Positions 33,645 to 45,396 are shown, counted from the first letter of the stretch. The stretch is DNA of 64,000 bases from Thalassia testudinum (GCA_037157565.1 JAZHRO010000036.1:16480501-16544500); one strand, 5' to 3'. Notes: generated by a model from the letters alone, not told the origin. Program-made: numbers and translations.

Positions 33645-34480
33645 TGGTATCAGAATGGGGTGGGTTCTAGATTCTTCGTACTTTGGTGCCTCCACCACTA
33701 AAACCCTAGAGAGAGAGAACCTCTTCTCTTTCTTTCTCTTTCTCTCTCCTCTTTCTCATCGTTGGTCTTCCTCCTAGCACTAGCACGTGGTCTTCCTCGC
33801 CGGTGTTGCCCTAGCAATAGCGGCACCAGTACTCTTGTCAAGGTGATGCTAGCACTGGCATGGGGCTTCCAATGCCCTATAGCATCGTCGTTAGGTGACT
33901 TTAGTGCTACTGTGGGGCCTTCAACGCCTTGTAGCGTCGCCAGGGCTCCCAGCGACCCCTTCAACGCCACTGCCAGGGATCTCTCTCCCCGATTGGGATC
34001 TCTAGTGGTTCCATAAGGTACTCTTCGTCTTGTCTTGGGTCTCGAATAGCTCTTGATGTGGCCTGAGATGCATTTTGATAACCTTTACGATCACTGGTAG
34101 ATTGTTCTGGGGCTGATTATTGACTGCCAAGTTTTGATCTTTTGATTGCTCGTTTTCTTTGGCCCCAACATGGCTGTGCTTGGACCCTCTACTTCTCTTG
34201 AAGTTAAGTCGATGACTTCCTCATCCTCTCTGGTGATTCAAGGCACCTCTATGAAGTTCAATGATGTCTAAATGCTTTCCTTGGTCACAGGTGTTCAAGA
34301 TCTTTTGTTGGAGGATAAAAGACGCTATACATCTTGACCATGATTCTTCCTGGTTCTAATATGCAAACTATGAGCGATGGGGACAAGACAATTACTTGAT
34401 CATGAGTCATGAATTGGATGATAAATAACATAAAGGATCCCCAGCTACTAACTCTTAACACTTTTAATGGAGATTAATTA
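33513..34480 (+). mobile_element. Copia-3: truncated 5' end of a Ty1/copia element
   Basis: A short LTR (33,513-33,644, ending CAACA) is followed at once by TGGTATCAGAAT, close to the tRNA-iMet-type primer site TGGTATCAGAGC. A leader follows, and then from about 34,170 a decayed gag start (MAVLGPSTSLEVK..., then VTGVQDLLLEDKRR). Coding traces fade near 34,480 and no second LTR copy is in the window. Confidence 0.6.
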
Positions 34481-36898
34481 TAATCCTTGGCATAATGCTA
34501 TTTGAGGATTGGTGCCTGTCAAGGTAATTATCTTTTGTTTGGTGTAATAATCCCTTTTCTTCACGAGGTGAGGGTGGGTACATTTGAGCTTCTTTGGTCC
34601 TACCATAAAAATCTCAAATTCTCGGGCTAATATTTATGCCTATTCATCTTGAGTGACATCTTTATTTATAACAATGGTAGAAGGGAGTGCTAAGGATTTT
34701 ACCTTGGCAATGAAAGTACTAGATGATCTTGAAGTTGAGGGCTTTTATCTATAGGGATCGCAGGGAAGTACTTAGAATTCATTAGAAAAATGAACAAAAT
34801 CTCAAGGACAATCCTAAGCAGGCAGGATGTTGTTTTACTAGGGCATATGGATTGAAGCATGAGCGATCACAATCATGCCAATCAATTGAACAATGACTTG
34901 GACTCCACGCTTTTCATGCAGCAGTAATCATGCACAAGGTCATCAATGGAAGTCACATCTATTTCCTCCAGATATGCACCAAACATAAATAAGTGCATGT
35001 AGATGTAGACAGGTTGCTCGAAGGGGTGCTGGTGTGCAACTCACGTAGATGTTCATTAAGTGGGCTTACAACCCGTAAATCATGCAGTAGGTACCTGGAA
35101 ACAGGTTGACTGGATGATCCACAGGATTGACAATACAAGTCTTAAGAAGGTAGGCATCAAAAAAAAAAGGAAAAAAAGAGAATGCTTAAGAAGGTAGGAA
35201 CAACAACGGCAGGTGGAGGTTGGAACAGTGTGAAGGCAATTGTGATACCGATCATGAACTAAGACACCCATTTTGATATCTTGTTACAGAAAATGGATGG
35301 ATTCAGTAGTGAATCTTAAACTTAATCTTCAATAACAAGAGAGAAGGAAAAATAGGAGTTTCTGAATTTTAATCTTAATGTATTGTTATTGGATGTTCCA
35401 CAGGATTTTTTTTTTTGGGTAAGAAAAGGAATGAAAATACAAGTCTCAAGAAGGTAGGAACAATGTTGGGATGAGGAGGTTCCTGTAGGGCCGCAGAAGT
35501 AGCCATGGTGGTTTGAAGGATTGCCTGGCGTGTAGCACTGCATCTCACAAATTGCTTGGAGATAAATGTTGTTAATTGATGTAATGGAGGGGGGGGGGGG
35601 GGGTGGGGGTGGGGGTGGTGCTAATGATTTTTCTCATTTTTCATTTTTTACTGACTTTAAGTCATACTAGATCTGCATTTTTTCAAAACAAGGGAAATTG
35701 AGTATGCTAAAAAAGAAAAAAAATCAATTTATTTCAATTCGATTCTATTCATTTGTCATGTTCATTGAAGTTTTTGATATGGACCTAGAACGGTAGAATT
35801 ATATACCATAGTATCGAGCTTTCGTAATTCTTATAGGGTCCCAAGAGGAGCTTTATTTCCCCTTTTGTTTCATGGTAGAAGTGGTCTACTCTAACTTGGT
35901 ATACAGTTCAACTCTAACTTCGCCTACAGTTCAAGATTCAATTGTGCATTATTGGGGTCTGGCTACAATTGAATAACATCCAGCTTGGTATTGTTCAGCT
36001 AGGGACTTGACCGTGATTGTTTGGATGCAGGCATAATTAGTACTAGCCAGATCCAGTCATGAACATGATTAGCTACAGATTACATGGGCATTCTATTCCA
36101 TAGAGATCCACTAGTTTTGGCAAAATTTGGTGAGTTAAGTGGTGCTCTAGTTTGATTTGGTTTTGGGTCGTGCTTCTCGTTGTAAATCTAGGTGCCAGCA
36201 ATCACATATGACAAGTTGGTTCTTATTTTGTTGGCTGAGTCTTGAGGTTTATTTTGTTGGATTTGTCCATGTGGGTCAGTGGGTGATTTGCTTGAAGTGC
36301 CATCTATCTAGCAAGGCAATCATTATTAGCTCTACCGTTGATGATGTTTTCTAGGGATCCCAAGGTAAAGAGTACTATTTTATGTCACGTAGAAAAAAGG
36401 TGATATCATGAGAATCAATGGCTGTCATAAGAAGTTTTACAGAGCTTCTTCAATCTGCTAGATGCTCATTTGCATAATTAGGGACTGCCCGATTTGTAGT
36501 GTTTGACATCCGTTGGTGAGTGTAATTTTGAGTGTATGTTGTGGATGTAGATGGATGGTCAAAGGGATGTTCACCACTTTTTCATGCTTTATCTACCTCT
36601 CCTGGATAGCCATTGTAAGAAGTATGAAAGAGCCTATCCATTCATTTTCACCATCTAATCACCCTTAGTGGAAGGTGGGGTGGGTGGGGAAGTTGTAATC
36701 TGTGCTGCAGTAGAGTCTTAACATATCTTTCTTATTTCCTCCCATTTATTCTTCAAGTAATTCATTCAGGGCTGATCTAATTACCCATTTCCCCTTGCAT
36801 AGTTGGATTGTGAAATTTGCTCCTTTAGAAAAAAGGGGAGAAACTCCATATTTGATTTAAGCCACAAATGGAGAAGAGAGATGCAGTTTCCGCCAATT
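34481..36898. other. Unassigned repeat-like DNA, no gene recognised
   Basis: Contains a diverged direct duplication (about 35,112-35,215 and 35,393-35,470, both with a CCACAGGAT... AATACAAGTCT(T/C)AAGAAGGTAGG pattern) and a poly-G run (35,588-35,620). Nothing codes convincingly. Confidence 0.4.
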
Positions 36899-36903
36899 GC
36901 AAC
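36899..36903. repeat. Target site duplication (left) of copia-1
   Basis: GCAAC here and again at 45,392-45,396 directly after the 3' LTR. Confidence 0.8.
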
Positions 36904-37039
36904 TACTGAGTTATGTTTAATGGGTGTTTTTATTATTTCTTATAGTGAAAGAGTATACCTGTAATTCCCTCTTCGGTGCCTCTCTATATAAAGAGGCCTA
37001 GGGTCTCTCTGAATAAATTAATACATTTCGATCTTAACA
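36904..37039 (+). repeat. 5' LTR of copia-1
   Basis: Begins TACTGAG (TGTTGAG in the other copy) and ends TTAACA. It contains a CTATATAAAG TATA box near 36,983 embedded in a CCTCT...AGAGG inverted repeat. Confidence 0.8.
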
Positions 37040-37054
37040 TGGTATTAGAATAGC
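37040..37054 (+). other. Primer binding site of copia-1
   Basis: TGGTATTAGAATAGC abuts the LTR and resembles the initiator tRNA-Met type TGGTATCAGAGC. Confidence 0.7.
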
Positions 37055-37699
37055 TATCCTAGACCGGGACTCTGGTATCCCATCAAATCCTAGCCTCCAA
37101 ACCCTAATCACCTACAACCCTTCCCTTCTAGCACCGTCGACCTCCAACAGGGCTAGCAGCGTCGGCAGGGCGGCGGCTCCAACCGCCACAGGGAGGCCAA
37201 CCCCTCCGTTGACCGACCAGCAGCCCACCGCCGGTCTCCCTTCTCTCTCACGCTGCTCCTGCAGCGCCACTAATCGGCTAGCGGCCTTCCCCGCCGCCGC
37301 CGATCTCCCTCTCTCGCGTCGCTCCTGCAGCATGGCTAACCGGCTAGTGACTTCCCCTTCTGCCGCCGCCAGTTTGTTCTCCCTCCTGTGCCACCTCTGC
37401 ACATCCCCAGAGGTGTCGTAGGGGGGGCCTCTCTACGTGGTAGACCTTCTTCCCAGATCTGTTGGCCATCTTGAAGGCAGAGGAGATCGCCTACATCGAC
37501 TAGGACCGAAGTCTTTTGGTCCACTCTTCTTCCTCAAAGGTTTCTTGGTTAAAAGGCACCACTAAGGCTCTACCTATGCCCTAGCGTGTGCAAAGAATTT
37601 TTGGTCTGATACCTACGAGATATATGATATGAAATCAGCGATTCGTGTGGCTCCTTTGTGCGATTGGAAGAAACTCAGGTCTGAAATTAGTGTTTTCAG

Positions 37700-38660
37700 A
37701 CCTTAAAGATATTGTCTTTTATGGATCTCGACTCTGGACATCATGGGGGACAAAAAGGAAGCCGTGAGCGACTTGGTGAGGAAGATTTCTACCATGAGCC
37801 CCCCCTCCACATGTAGGAAACATCTATCACGTTGGATGGATCCAACTTGATAGATGTTCCCTACATGTGAGGGGGGCGATCCAACTTGCTGCTTTGGTCT
37901 ACTTCTTTTTCCTGGCTTGTCGGATCTCATCGGAAGTACATTCTAATTGATGTTGTGCCTGATGTGAAGTCTGCTGATTGGGAGGCAGACAACGATTGGG
38001 TGGCCACATGCCTTCTCAACAGTGTCACCCAGACCATCGCCAAGCAAGTCATGGCTCATGCTTCAGCCAAGAAGATGTGGGAAGTACTTCATGAGATACA
38101 CTCTCATAGAAGTAACATTATCAAGTTGTACAGAGTTGTGGAGGATATTCACAATCTTCGGAAAGACATCATGTCCTTATTTGAATATTATGGCTCCATA
38201 AAGAATCTGTGGGACGAGCAAGATGTATACTAGCCTATCTCTACGGACACTTCTGTTATAGCCAAGTAGAGAGAAACTATTCGCTCTATTCAGCTTCTGT
38301 CTGATCTTGGTCCTGAGTACAAGACAGTCAAAGATTAGTTCATGACTATGGACGGGATCCCTACACCAGAGTAGATCTATGCTCGTCTTTCTAAGCTTGC
38401 CACCTCGGATCCTGTGCCCACTACTAATGCCTTTGCCATGGCTGCTGTTGGTTGTGGTGGAGAAAGTTTGGGGGGAAGAGGTGGCAGAGCTCATGGTGGT
38501 GGTGCACGTGGACGTGGTTGTGGTCGGAGTGTCTTCTTTTGTGAGTATTGTTACAGGAATGGACACCTGTGGATCAATGCTGGGTGAAGGACGTTTACCC
38601 ATAGGGTATGGATCTACGTGCCCAGTAAGTATCTACAGAGGAGACTACCTAGGTGCAGGA
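37700..38660 (+). pseudogene. Copia-1 gag
   Basis: An LDGSN box occurs near 37,832. After an inverted insertion come LLWSTSFSWL and the UBN2-type gag core (WVATCLLNSV, KKMWEVLHEIHS). The longest open piece is 37,886-38,233. A Gly/Arg-rich tract and a decayed zinc knuckle (CEYCYRNGHLWINAG, last Cys lost) close it near 38,580. Gag would form the particle shell. The frame carries several in-frame stops. Confidence 0.7.
37798..37877. repeat. Long hairpin from an inverted templated insertion in copia-1 gag
   Basis: Arms of about 40 bp (37,798-37,837 and 37,840-37,877) are separated by GG and pair with only a few mismatches. The inner core GTTGGAT-GG-ATCCAAC is perfect. The phrase GATCCAACTT occurs on both sides of the right arm. 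Gag codons (LDGSNL ... LLWSTS) would be contiguous without it. Confidence 0.8.
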
Positions 38661-39265
38661 GGATGATAGCCAGATCACTATTTTCAGGGCTGATTATGAG
38701 CGATTCATGGCTTCTCAGGGATCTGCTTTTGTTTAGAGGTCTGCAATTACTTCTGCCATGTTAATTAAATCCTAAGCTCGTCTGGCTTGTGAATTCTGAT
38801 GCCTCCTACAATATTGGTGACACTACCCTCTTTTCTTCTCTACGAGATATTGTTATGCCATTTCAGGTTAAAGTGGCTGATGAGGGTTTGTCACCAGTCA
38901 CTAGGCTCGGACATATCTCTATCTCTAGTACTTTGCCTCTTTCTAATGTCATGCATTCTCCTAAATTTGCATTTAATTTAATGTCTATTAGCTAAATTAC
39001 CGGAGATTTGAGATGCGAGCTGTTTTTCATTATCAGTATTTGTTCTTGTAGGATCTCCAGACGAGGAGGCGGATTGGTGGACTTGAGCAGAACAGTCTCT
39101 ACTACCTACATATCCCTCCTCGTGCTAATGCTGTTTGTGCTACTACTGCTCTCCAATGGCACTTGCGACTTGGTCATCCTAGTTTGCATGTTTTGCGTCG
39201 TTAAATTCCTACGTTATCTTTTCCCAATGTTTTGAGGTGTGATGCCTGTTAGTTGGGCAAACACC
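38661..39265 (+). pseudogene. Copia-1 protease and GAG-pre-integrase region
   Basis: WLVNSDASYNIGD at about 38,783 is the protease active site region, normally W..DSGAS (Gly lost). It is followed by VADEGLSPVTRLGHI and the VMHSPKFAFNLMSIS box. The pre-integrase box LRLGHPSLHVLRR appears near 39,170 in another frame. Confidence 0.65.
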
Positions 39266-40130
39266 ATAGGACTTCTTTCCACCAAATAATAAAAGAGCTG
39301 AGCTTGTTTTTGCTCTTGTGCATGCTGATGTTTGGGGCCCTTGTAGGGTCAAGTGTTAAAGGATTTCGGAATTGTCTTATTCTTATAGATGATCATACCA
39401 GGTTGTCTTGGGTTTTTATGATGAAAGAAAAATCCGAAGTCTTTGATATTGTCAAAAATTTTATTTTGGAAATAAAGACTTAATTTTCTATCGTTGTTAA
39501 GATCTTTAGGAGTGACAATGGGTTGGAATTTTTGAATGCCAGGACAAATACTTCAAATCTTTTGGTATTATTCACTAGATTACTTGTGTTCATACTTCCT
39601 AACAAAATGGGATTACTGAACATAAGTTTCGACACTTACTTGATGTAGCCCGTTTTATCATGTTTCATATGAATGTCCCATCACAGTTTTGGGCCTTTCC
39701 TGTTCTTACTATTACTTATTTGGTGAATCGACTTTGCTCCTTTATCTTAGGGGTAAAACTCCGTATTCTTTGTTGTTTCCTGGCAATAACATTTTTTCTG
39801 TTACTCTTGCTATCTTTGGCTGTGTGTTTTGTCCATTTGCATAAAGTGGATAAGATTTCTCCTCGCTCTATGAAGTACATGTTTCTGGGCTATTCCACGA
39901 TCGAGAAAGGGTATAAATGCTGACCTTATTTCACAGAGATTTTATGTGTATGTTGATGTCACCTTTTTTGAGGAGATACCATATTACCAAAAATAGTGGG
40001 AGGAACCTACTGAGCCATCACATGAGGTTCTCCTTACGTCCACTGAGCCACCTATACCCAGGGTTACTCAGCCCGATCCAGGTCTTTTTTCGTATCGTCC
40101 TGGGATTTCTGATACAGAACTTTTCCTAAG
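39266..40130 (+). pseudogene. Copia-1 integrase
   Basis: Fragments include VHADVWGPCRV, LIDDHTRLSWVFMMKEKSEVFD, QNGITEHKFRHLLDVARF, FHMNVPSQFWAFPVLTITYLVN and FLGYSTIEKGYKC. They follow the copia integrase order but are spread over different frames with many stops. The enzyme would insert the cDNA copy. Confidence 0.7.
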
Positions 40131-40439
40131 CATTTCCAACGTAGGACCCAGGATGTTTCTTAGGTGGATGAACCACTGTCTACTATTTCTATTCAGTCCC
40201 CATCAACTGCTGATGATTTGTCTGCGGATCAGGTAATTCCTACTATTGAAGACACTACTTTGGATCTTCCGATTGCACAAAGGAAGGCTCCACGTTCTTG
40301 TGCTAAATACTCTGTGTCTTAGTTTATGTCCCTTGACAACTTGTCTACAGTTGGACTCCAGTTTTCCTTGGCCATTGATAGTATGCAGGTATCGTGAGAT
40401 CATCATGAGGTCTTCTGAGATCCATCTTGAACCTTAGCA

Positions 40440-41385
40440 ATGGAGGACGAAATGGCAGCTTTACAGTCCCGTGGCACGTGGGACCTTGTTGATTTACCTC
40501 CAAGTGCTATTGTTGTGGGGTGCAGATGAGTGTTCACCTTCAAATGCCATCCTGATGGCATTGTGGATCAGTATAAGGCACGCTTGGTGGCCAAAGGATA
40601 TACTCAAACGTTCGGGGTTGACTACTTTGAGACATTTTCCCCGGTAGCTCGTCTTAATTCTGTTTGGATATTGCTATCTCTTGCTATCAACAGACATTGG
40701 ATTGTCCATCACCTGGATATAAAAAATGTCTTTCTGTCTAGCGATTTAGAGGAGGAAGTCTACATGAAGCAACCACTTGGCTTCCCTACTCAAGGGGAGT
40801 GTCAGATAGTATGTAAACTGAAGAAAGCTATCTATGGACTAAAACAAAGTCCTAGAGCTTGGTTTGAGGTTTAGCAGGGTGGTCTAAGATTATGACTTCA
40901 CTAGATCTTCTGCTAATCATTCTGTCTTTACATTGCATAAAAAGACAGGCTCGATCATACTTGTGGTGTATGTGGATGACATACTTTTGACTGGTAGTAA
41001 TAGGCAAGGCATAGAGGAAATGAAGAAGATGCTACAGTCATAGTTTGTTACCAAGGATTTAGACCCCATCAACTATTTCCTTGGTATTGAGGTGCAGCAC
41101 ACTGGAGGACTTGTGCTATCCCAGCGTAAGTATGTTCTTGACATGCTAAGAGACATGGGTATGCTGGGGTGCAAACCAGCATATGTGCCCATGGATGTGT
41201 CCTTACCTATTGTAGATGATAATAGCCCACTACTGCAAGATGTCACTAGATACCGTGCAGTGATTGATAAACTACTATATCTGATTGTTACTCGTCCTGA
41301 CATTGCCTTTGCAGTTGGAAGGTTGAGCCAATTTATGCAATCGCCAAGAGAAATCCACTGGGAGGGTGTTTGCTAGATTCTCAGG
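40440..41385 (+). pseudogene. Copia-1 reverse transcriptase
   Basis: The piece 40,530-40,874 (114 codons) has KARLVAKGYTQTFGVDYFETFSPVARL in its conserved order, HHLDIKNVFLSSDLEEEVYM (first catalytic Asp) and KAIYGLKQSPRAW. After a frameshift, YVDDILLTGSN (catalytic YVDD) lies near 40,970. A third piece, 41,092-41,376, has YVLDMLRDMGMLGCKPA and RYRAVIDKLLYL. Catalytic Asp residues are retained. Confidence 0.8.
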
Positions 41386-41912
41386 TACTTGAAAAGTGCA
41401 CCTAGGAAATGACTCCTTTTCAAAGATAATGGGCACTTGGATGTTCGTGGATACTCTGATACAGATTATGCAGGTGTTCATGAAAATCGAAAGTCCACTA
41501 CAAGATACTATACATCTGTTGGAGGCAATTTGATTACATGGAGGAGCAAGAAATAAGTGGTGGTATCTAGATCCAGTGCTGAATCTGAATGTAGGGCCAT
41601 GTCTCAGATTACTTGAGTTACTCAGAGTCTGTTCTATTCTGGAAGACTTTGGAGTGCAGGTACCTGATCCTATTCTAATGCACTGTGACAACAGGCTGCC
41701 ACGTTTATTGCAAATAATCTTGTTTTCCATGAGAGGACCAAGCGTATTGAAGTGAATTGTCACTTCATTAGAGAGGCCATCTTAGCTAAGAAGATCTCTA
41801 CACCCTACATCTGCACTGAAGACCAACCGGTAGATATCTTCATTAAGGTACTTCCCAAGAAGAGATTACATTATATTTGTTCTAAGTTGAGCATGCTTGA
41901 TGTCTATGTTCC
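41386..41912 (+). pseudogene. Copia-1 RNase H
   Basis: Readable boxes include DTDYAGVHENRKSTT, GGNLITWRSKK (then a stop) and SRSSAESECRAMS, the standard copia RNase H C-terminus, followed by decayed HFIREA and DQPVDI segments. Confidence 0.7.
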
Positions 41913-41926
41913 AGCTTGAGGGGGAG
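41913..41926 (+). other. Polypurine tract of copia-1
   Basis: AGCTTGAGGGGGAG directly before the 3' LTR. Confidence 0.75.
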
Positions 41927-42062
41927 TGTTGAGTTATGTTTAATGGGTGTTTTTATTATTTTGTGTAGTGAAAGGGTATACTTATAATTCCCTCTCTGGT
42001 GCCTCTCTATATAAAGAGGCCTAGAGTCTCTCTCAACAACAACAACCAAGTCTTTTCCCACA

Positions 42063-43675
42063 TTAAGTGGGGTCGGCTATATGGATTCTTTGCCTCCACA
42101 CAGATTGATTTTCAGCCATTTCAGGACTTAAATTAAAGTAATTGAGGTCATACTTAATAGTTTCCTTCCAACACTTGTTTAGTCTTCCTCGCCCCCTCTT
42201 AGTGGGTTCAGCCTTCAACTTCTCGCATCTCCTAACTGGAGCATCTAGTGGCCTTCTTTGTAAATGTCCAAACCATCTTAGACGTGCCTCTCTCATTTTA
42301 TCCTCTATCGGTGCCACCCCAACCCTTTTTCTAATAAACTTATTTGAAATATGGTCCTTTTTGGTATAACCACACATCCATCTTAACATCTTCATTTCTG
42401 CCACAGACATCTTCCGTACATGCCTATAGTTTATAGCCCAGCATTCAGAACCGTACAACATGGCTGGTCTTACCATAGCTTGATAGTATTTTCCTTTGAC
42501 TTTTAAAAGAGCCCTCTTATCACGGAGAACACCAGAAGCACCCCTCCATTTCAACCACACTACATTAATTCTGTGTAACATCTCCATCAATTCCACCATC
42601 ATGTTGGAAAATGGATCCCAAGTACTTAAAAATATCTTTCATTGAAATGCACTTTTCTCCAATTTTTACATTAATTCCTTCATTGTTCTCTCTACTACTA
42701 AACTTGCATTTCATATACTCAGTCTTCATCCTACTTACGCGTAATCCTTTATCTTCCAGGGCTTCTCTCCAAAGCTCAAGTTTTCTGTTCACTCCATCTC
42801 TTGTCTTATCAACCAACACAATGTCATCAGCAAAAAGCATACACCAAGGCATCTCAACTTGGATATGCTTCGTCAACTCATCCATGACTAAGGCAAAAAG
42901 ATAAGGACTTAAAGTCGAACCTTGATGCAGACCAATGGTGATATCAAAGTAGTCCGTCAAATCATCCTTAGTCTTTACACAAGCTGCTGCTCCATAGTAC
43001 ATATCCTTTATGAGGTTGATATATATAACTGGCACTTGTCTCTTCTCTAAAATTCTCCACAAGATATCTCTTGGGACAGAATCATAGGCCTTCTCCAAAT
43101 CAATAAAAATCATATGTAAATTCTTTTTCTGCACTTTGTATGTCTCCATCATATGTCTTAAGAGATGTATTGCCTCAATAGTAGACCCTGCCTGGCATAA
43201 AGCCAAACTGATTTTTAGTTACCATAGAGACTTGCCTCACCCTTCTTTCAATTATTCTTTCCCAAAGTTTCATCGTATGACTCATCAACTTAATACTTCT
43301 ATAGTTGGAACAATCTTGTATGTTACCCTTGTTCTTGTATAAAGGTACTACAAAACTTTTCCTCCATTCCTCTGGCATCTTCTTGCCTCTTCACACAGTA
43401 TTAAATAAATTTGTGAGCCAAGTTATACCCCGTTCTCCCGTCATTCTCCAAACGTCTATAGGAATATCATCAGGCCCAACAACCCTCCCACTTTTTATCA
43501 TCTTCAAAGCCTCCTCTATTTTCTTTTGTATCCTTCGATAACACGCTCGATTCACATACTCTTTTGAGTTGGTTAACTCCCCTAAGATGATATCATTCTT
43601 TTGTTTTTCATTAAATAGTTTATGAAAATATCTTTTCCATCTTGTCTTTATATCCTCACTAGCTATAAGTACCAT
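42063..43675 (-). pseudogene. RTE ORF: reverse transcriptase and C-terminus
   Basis: Pieces 43,675-43,391, 43,378-43,175, 43,206-42,565 (213 codons) and 42,602-42,063 (179 codons) overlap by small frameshifts. Motifs: VVGPDDIPIDVWR, WRKSFVVPLYKNKGN, NYRSIKLMSH, MIFIDLEKAYDSVPR (catalytic Asp), GLHQGSTLSPYLFALVMD, MLFADDIVLVD (FADD box), FKYLGSIFQHDG, MLYGSECWAI, LRWMCGYTKKDHI, LRWFGHLQRRP. This is the complete RT palm plus the C-terminal signature of plant RTE elements. Catalytic residues are intact, and two or three frameshifts disable it. Confidence 0.85.
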
Positions 43676-43947
43676 TCTTCATCCGTAACGCATCTTACAT
43701 GTGTAAGGTCCTTTGCTTTTCGCTCTCTTGCTTTAGCTAACTTAAAAATATCTTTTTCGCTTTCTTTAGAGTGAAGTTTCTTATAAAAATACTCCTAAAC
43801 TTTTGCTTTTGCTTCACGAACTATTTTCTTTGCTTCTTTCTTTGCTCTTTTGTAGTTTTCCATATTTTCATCGGTCTTATCTTGATATAAGGCTTTAAAG
43901 CAGGTTCTTTTAATTTTAAACTTCTCCTGCACTTCCTCACTCCACCA

Positions 43948-45230
43948 CTAAGCCTCCTTTTGTCCTGGAACACCTCTTTTAGACATGCCGAACACCTCCT
44001 TTGCCACCTTCCTAATACAGTTTGCTATATTTAACCACATTTCATCAGTATTACCATCAAGATCCCAAGTCTTTTGTTGCATCATCTTCTCTTTAAATCT
44101 CACTTGCTCTTTCTTAAGATTCCACCATTTAATTCTCAAATTTTTAGATACTAATTTTCTCTTCTTTGCCTTCTTCAAATGAACATCCAACACCAAAAGA
44201 CGATGTTGAGCAGTTAAACTCTCCCCTGGAATAATCTTGCAATCTTTACAAAATAAACGATCCATTCTTCTCAAAGCAAAGTAATCAATCTGCGTTCTTG
44301 TTAAGCCACTTTTATAGGTAATCAAATGCTCTTGCCGTTTTTTGAAGAAAATATTTGTTATGAAAAGATCATAAGCTATAGCAAAATCAAGGAACGTCTT
44401 CCCTTCTTCATTCCTAACACCAAAACCATGATTTCCATGCACTCCTGCATACTCTAAAGCATCTTTTCCCACATGCCCATTTAAATCTCCACCCAAGAAA
44501 ATCATCTCTCTGTGGGATTACTTGAATTATCATATCAAGCTCTCCTCAAAATTTGTTCTTTATTCTTTCCTCCAGATCAACTTGAGGTGCATAAACTGAA
44601 ATGACATTCAAGATCTCTTCTTCTAAGATTAATTTTATCAAAATAATTTGATCACCCAATCTCTTAACCTCAACCATACTCCTTCAAATCCTTATGAATT
44701 ATAATGCCCATACCATTTCTACCTTTGTCCCTTCCTGAATACCATAGTTTGAAACATGTTCTCTCGATTTCCTTTACTTTTTCTCTAACCCACTTAGTCT
44801 CTTGAAGGTAAAGAATTTGAATCATTCTCCTTACCATTGTATCTACAATCTCCATGAGCTTGCTGGTCAAAGTACCAATATTCCAATTACTGAATCTCAG
44901 CATTCTTTGTGACACACTTCGATGGCGAAGTGGTGGAACTAGCTTCTTTACTCGCATGCGTTCCTCATGCAAGAACCCTTGCTCAATTTGAACTACATCC
45001 GGGCGACGATGTAGCGGAACTAACTTCTTTACTCGCATGCGTTCCTCATGCGAGAACCCTTGCTCATTTTGGACTACATCCAGGCGGCGATGTAGTGGAA
45101 CTAACTTCTTTACTCGCATGCGTTCCTCATGCGAGAACCCTTGCTCATTTATCACTACACCTGGGTGTCGATGCAGCGCGTCGCAAGTAGGGAATGCCCT
45201 AACGAAATCTGAGTGTTTGCTAGAATCCAT
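43948..45230 (-). pseudogene. RTE ORF: N-terminal repeats and endonuclease
   Basis: The frame 45,230-44,670 (186 codons) opens with three in-frame 27-residue repeats (EQGFSHEERMRVKKLVPLHR core), then FSNWNIGTLTSKLMEIVD and LYLQETKWVREKV, the first APE endonuclease boxes with catalytic Glu. After a short break, 44,505-43,948 (185 codons) has GGDLNGHVGKDALEYAGVHG, IDYF and TAQHRLLVLD. The last box normally reads SDHRLLV, so the catalytic Asp of the Asp-His pair is Gln or shifted here. Endonuclease activity is doubtful. Confidence 0.75.
44934..45176 (-). repeat. 81-bp minisatellite (3 units) in the RTE ORF
   Basis: CTCGCATGC recurs at 44,951, 45,032 and 45,113, exactly 81 bp apart. The period is a multiple of three, so the repeats stay in frame as 27-residue units. 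Confidence 0.85.
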
Positions 45231-45396
45231 GTTTAAAGATCCGACAAATTTTATGCTGGCTGTCGACTACCTAACGCAACCCTCTTCCTTTACCTGGGCT
45301 TGGGACCGGCAATGAAAAGGCACACGAACCTCAACATAGGTGGAGTTGCCTAGGGTCTCTCTAAATAAACTAATTCATTTCGGTCCTAACAGCAAC

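Larger units (their letters stand above)
42034..45348 (-). mobile_element. RTE-type LINE, nearly full length, in the copia-1 3' LTR
   Basis: A 3.3 kb minus-strand element lies between a 14-bp target duplication (42,020-42,033 CCTAGAGTCTCTCT; 45,349-45,362 with one mismatch). Its 3' end is a short TTG repeat rather than poly-A, typical of the RTE clade. It encodes an N-terminal repeat region, APE endonuclease, reverse transcriptase and the C-terminal region usual for plant RTE elements, in few frames. Its insertion point is about 18 bp downstream of the LTR TATA box. Confidence 0.85.
36904..45391 (+). mobile_element. Copia-1: complete but decayed Ty1/copia element carrying a nested RTE LINE
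   Basis: Two short LTRs (136 bp at 36,904-37,039; the other at 41,927-45,391 including a 3.3 kb insertion) and a 5-bp duplication GCAAC bound the element. A TGGTATTAGAATAGC primer site and a CTTGAGGGGGAG polypurine tract are in place. Gag, protease, integrase, reverse transcriptase and RNase H remnants occur in copia order. All are broken by stops and frameshifts, so the element is dead. Confidence 0.85.
41927..45391 (+). repeat. 3' LTR of copia-1, split by the RTE LINE
   Basis: 41,927-42,033 and 45,349-45,391 are the LTR halves; the 14-bp LTR segment CCTAG(A/G)GTCTCTCT is present on both sides of the insertion. The LTR ends CTAACA and is followed by GCAAC. Confidence 0.85.

Noticed and set aside
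37112..37524. ORFs in the copia-1 leader
   Set aside because: Ala/Arg-rich low-complexity leader sequence between primer site and gag; opposing frames open equally.
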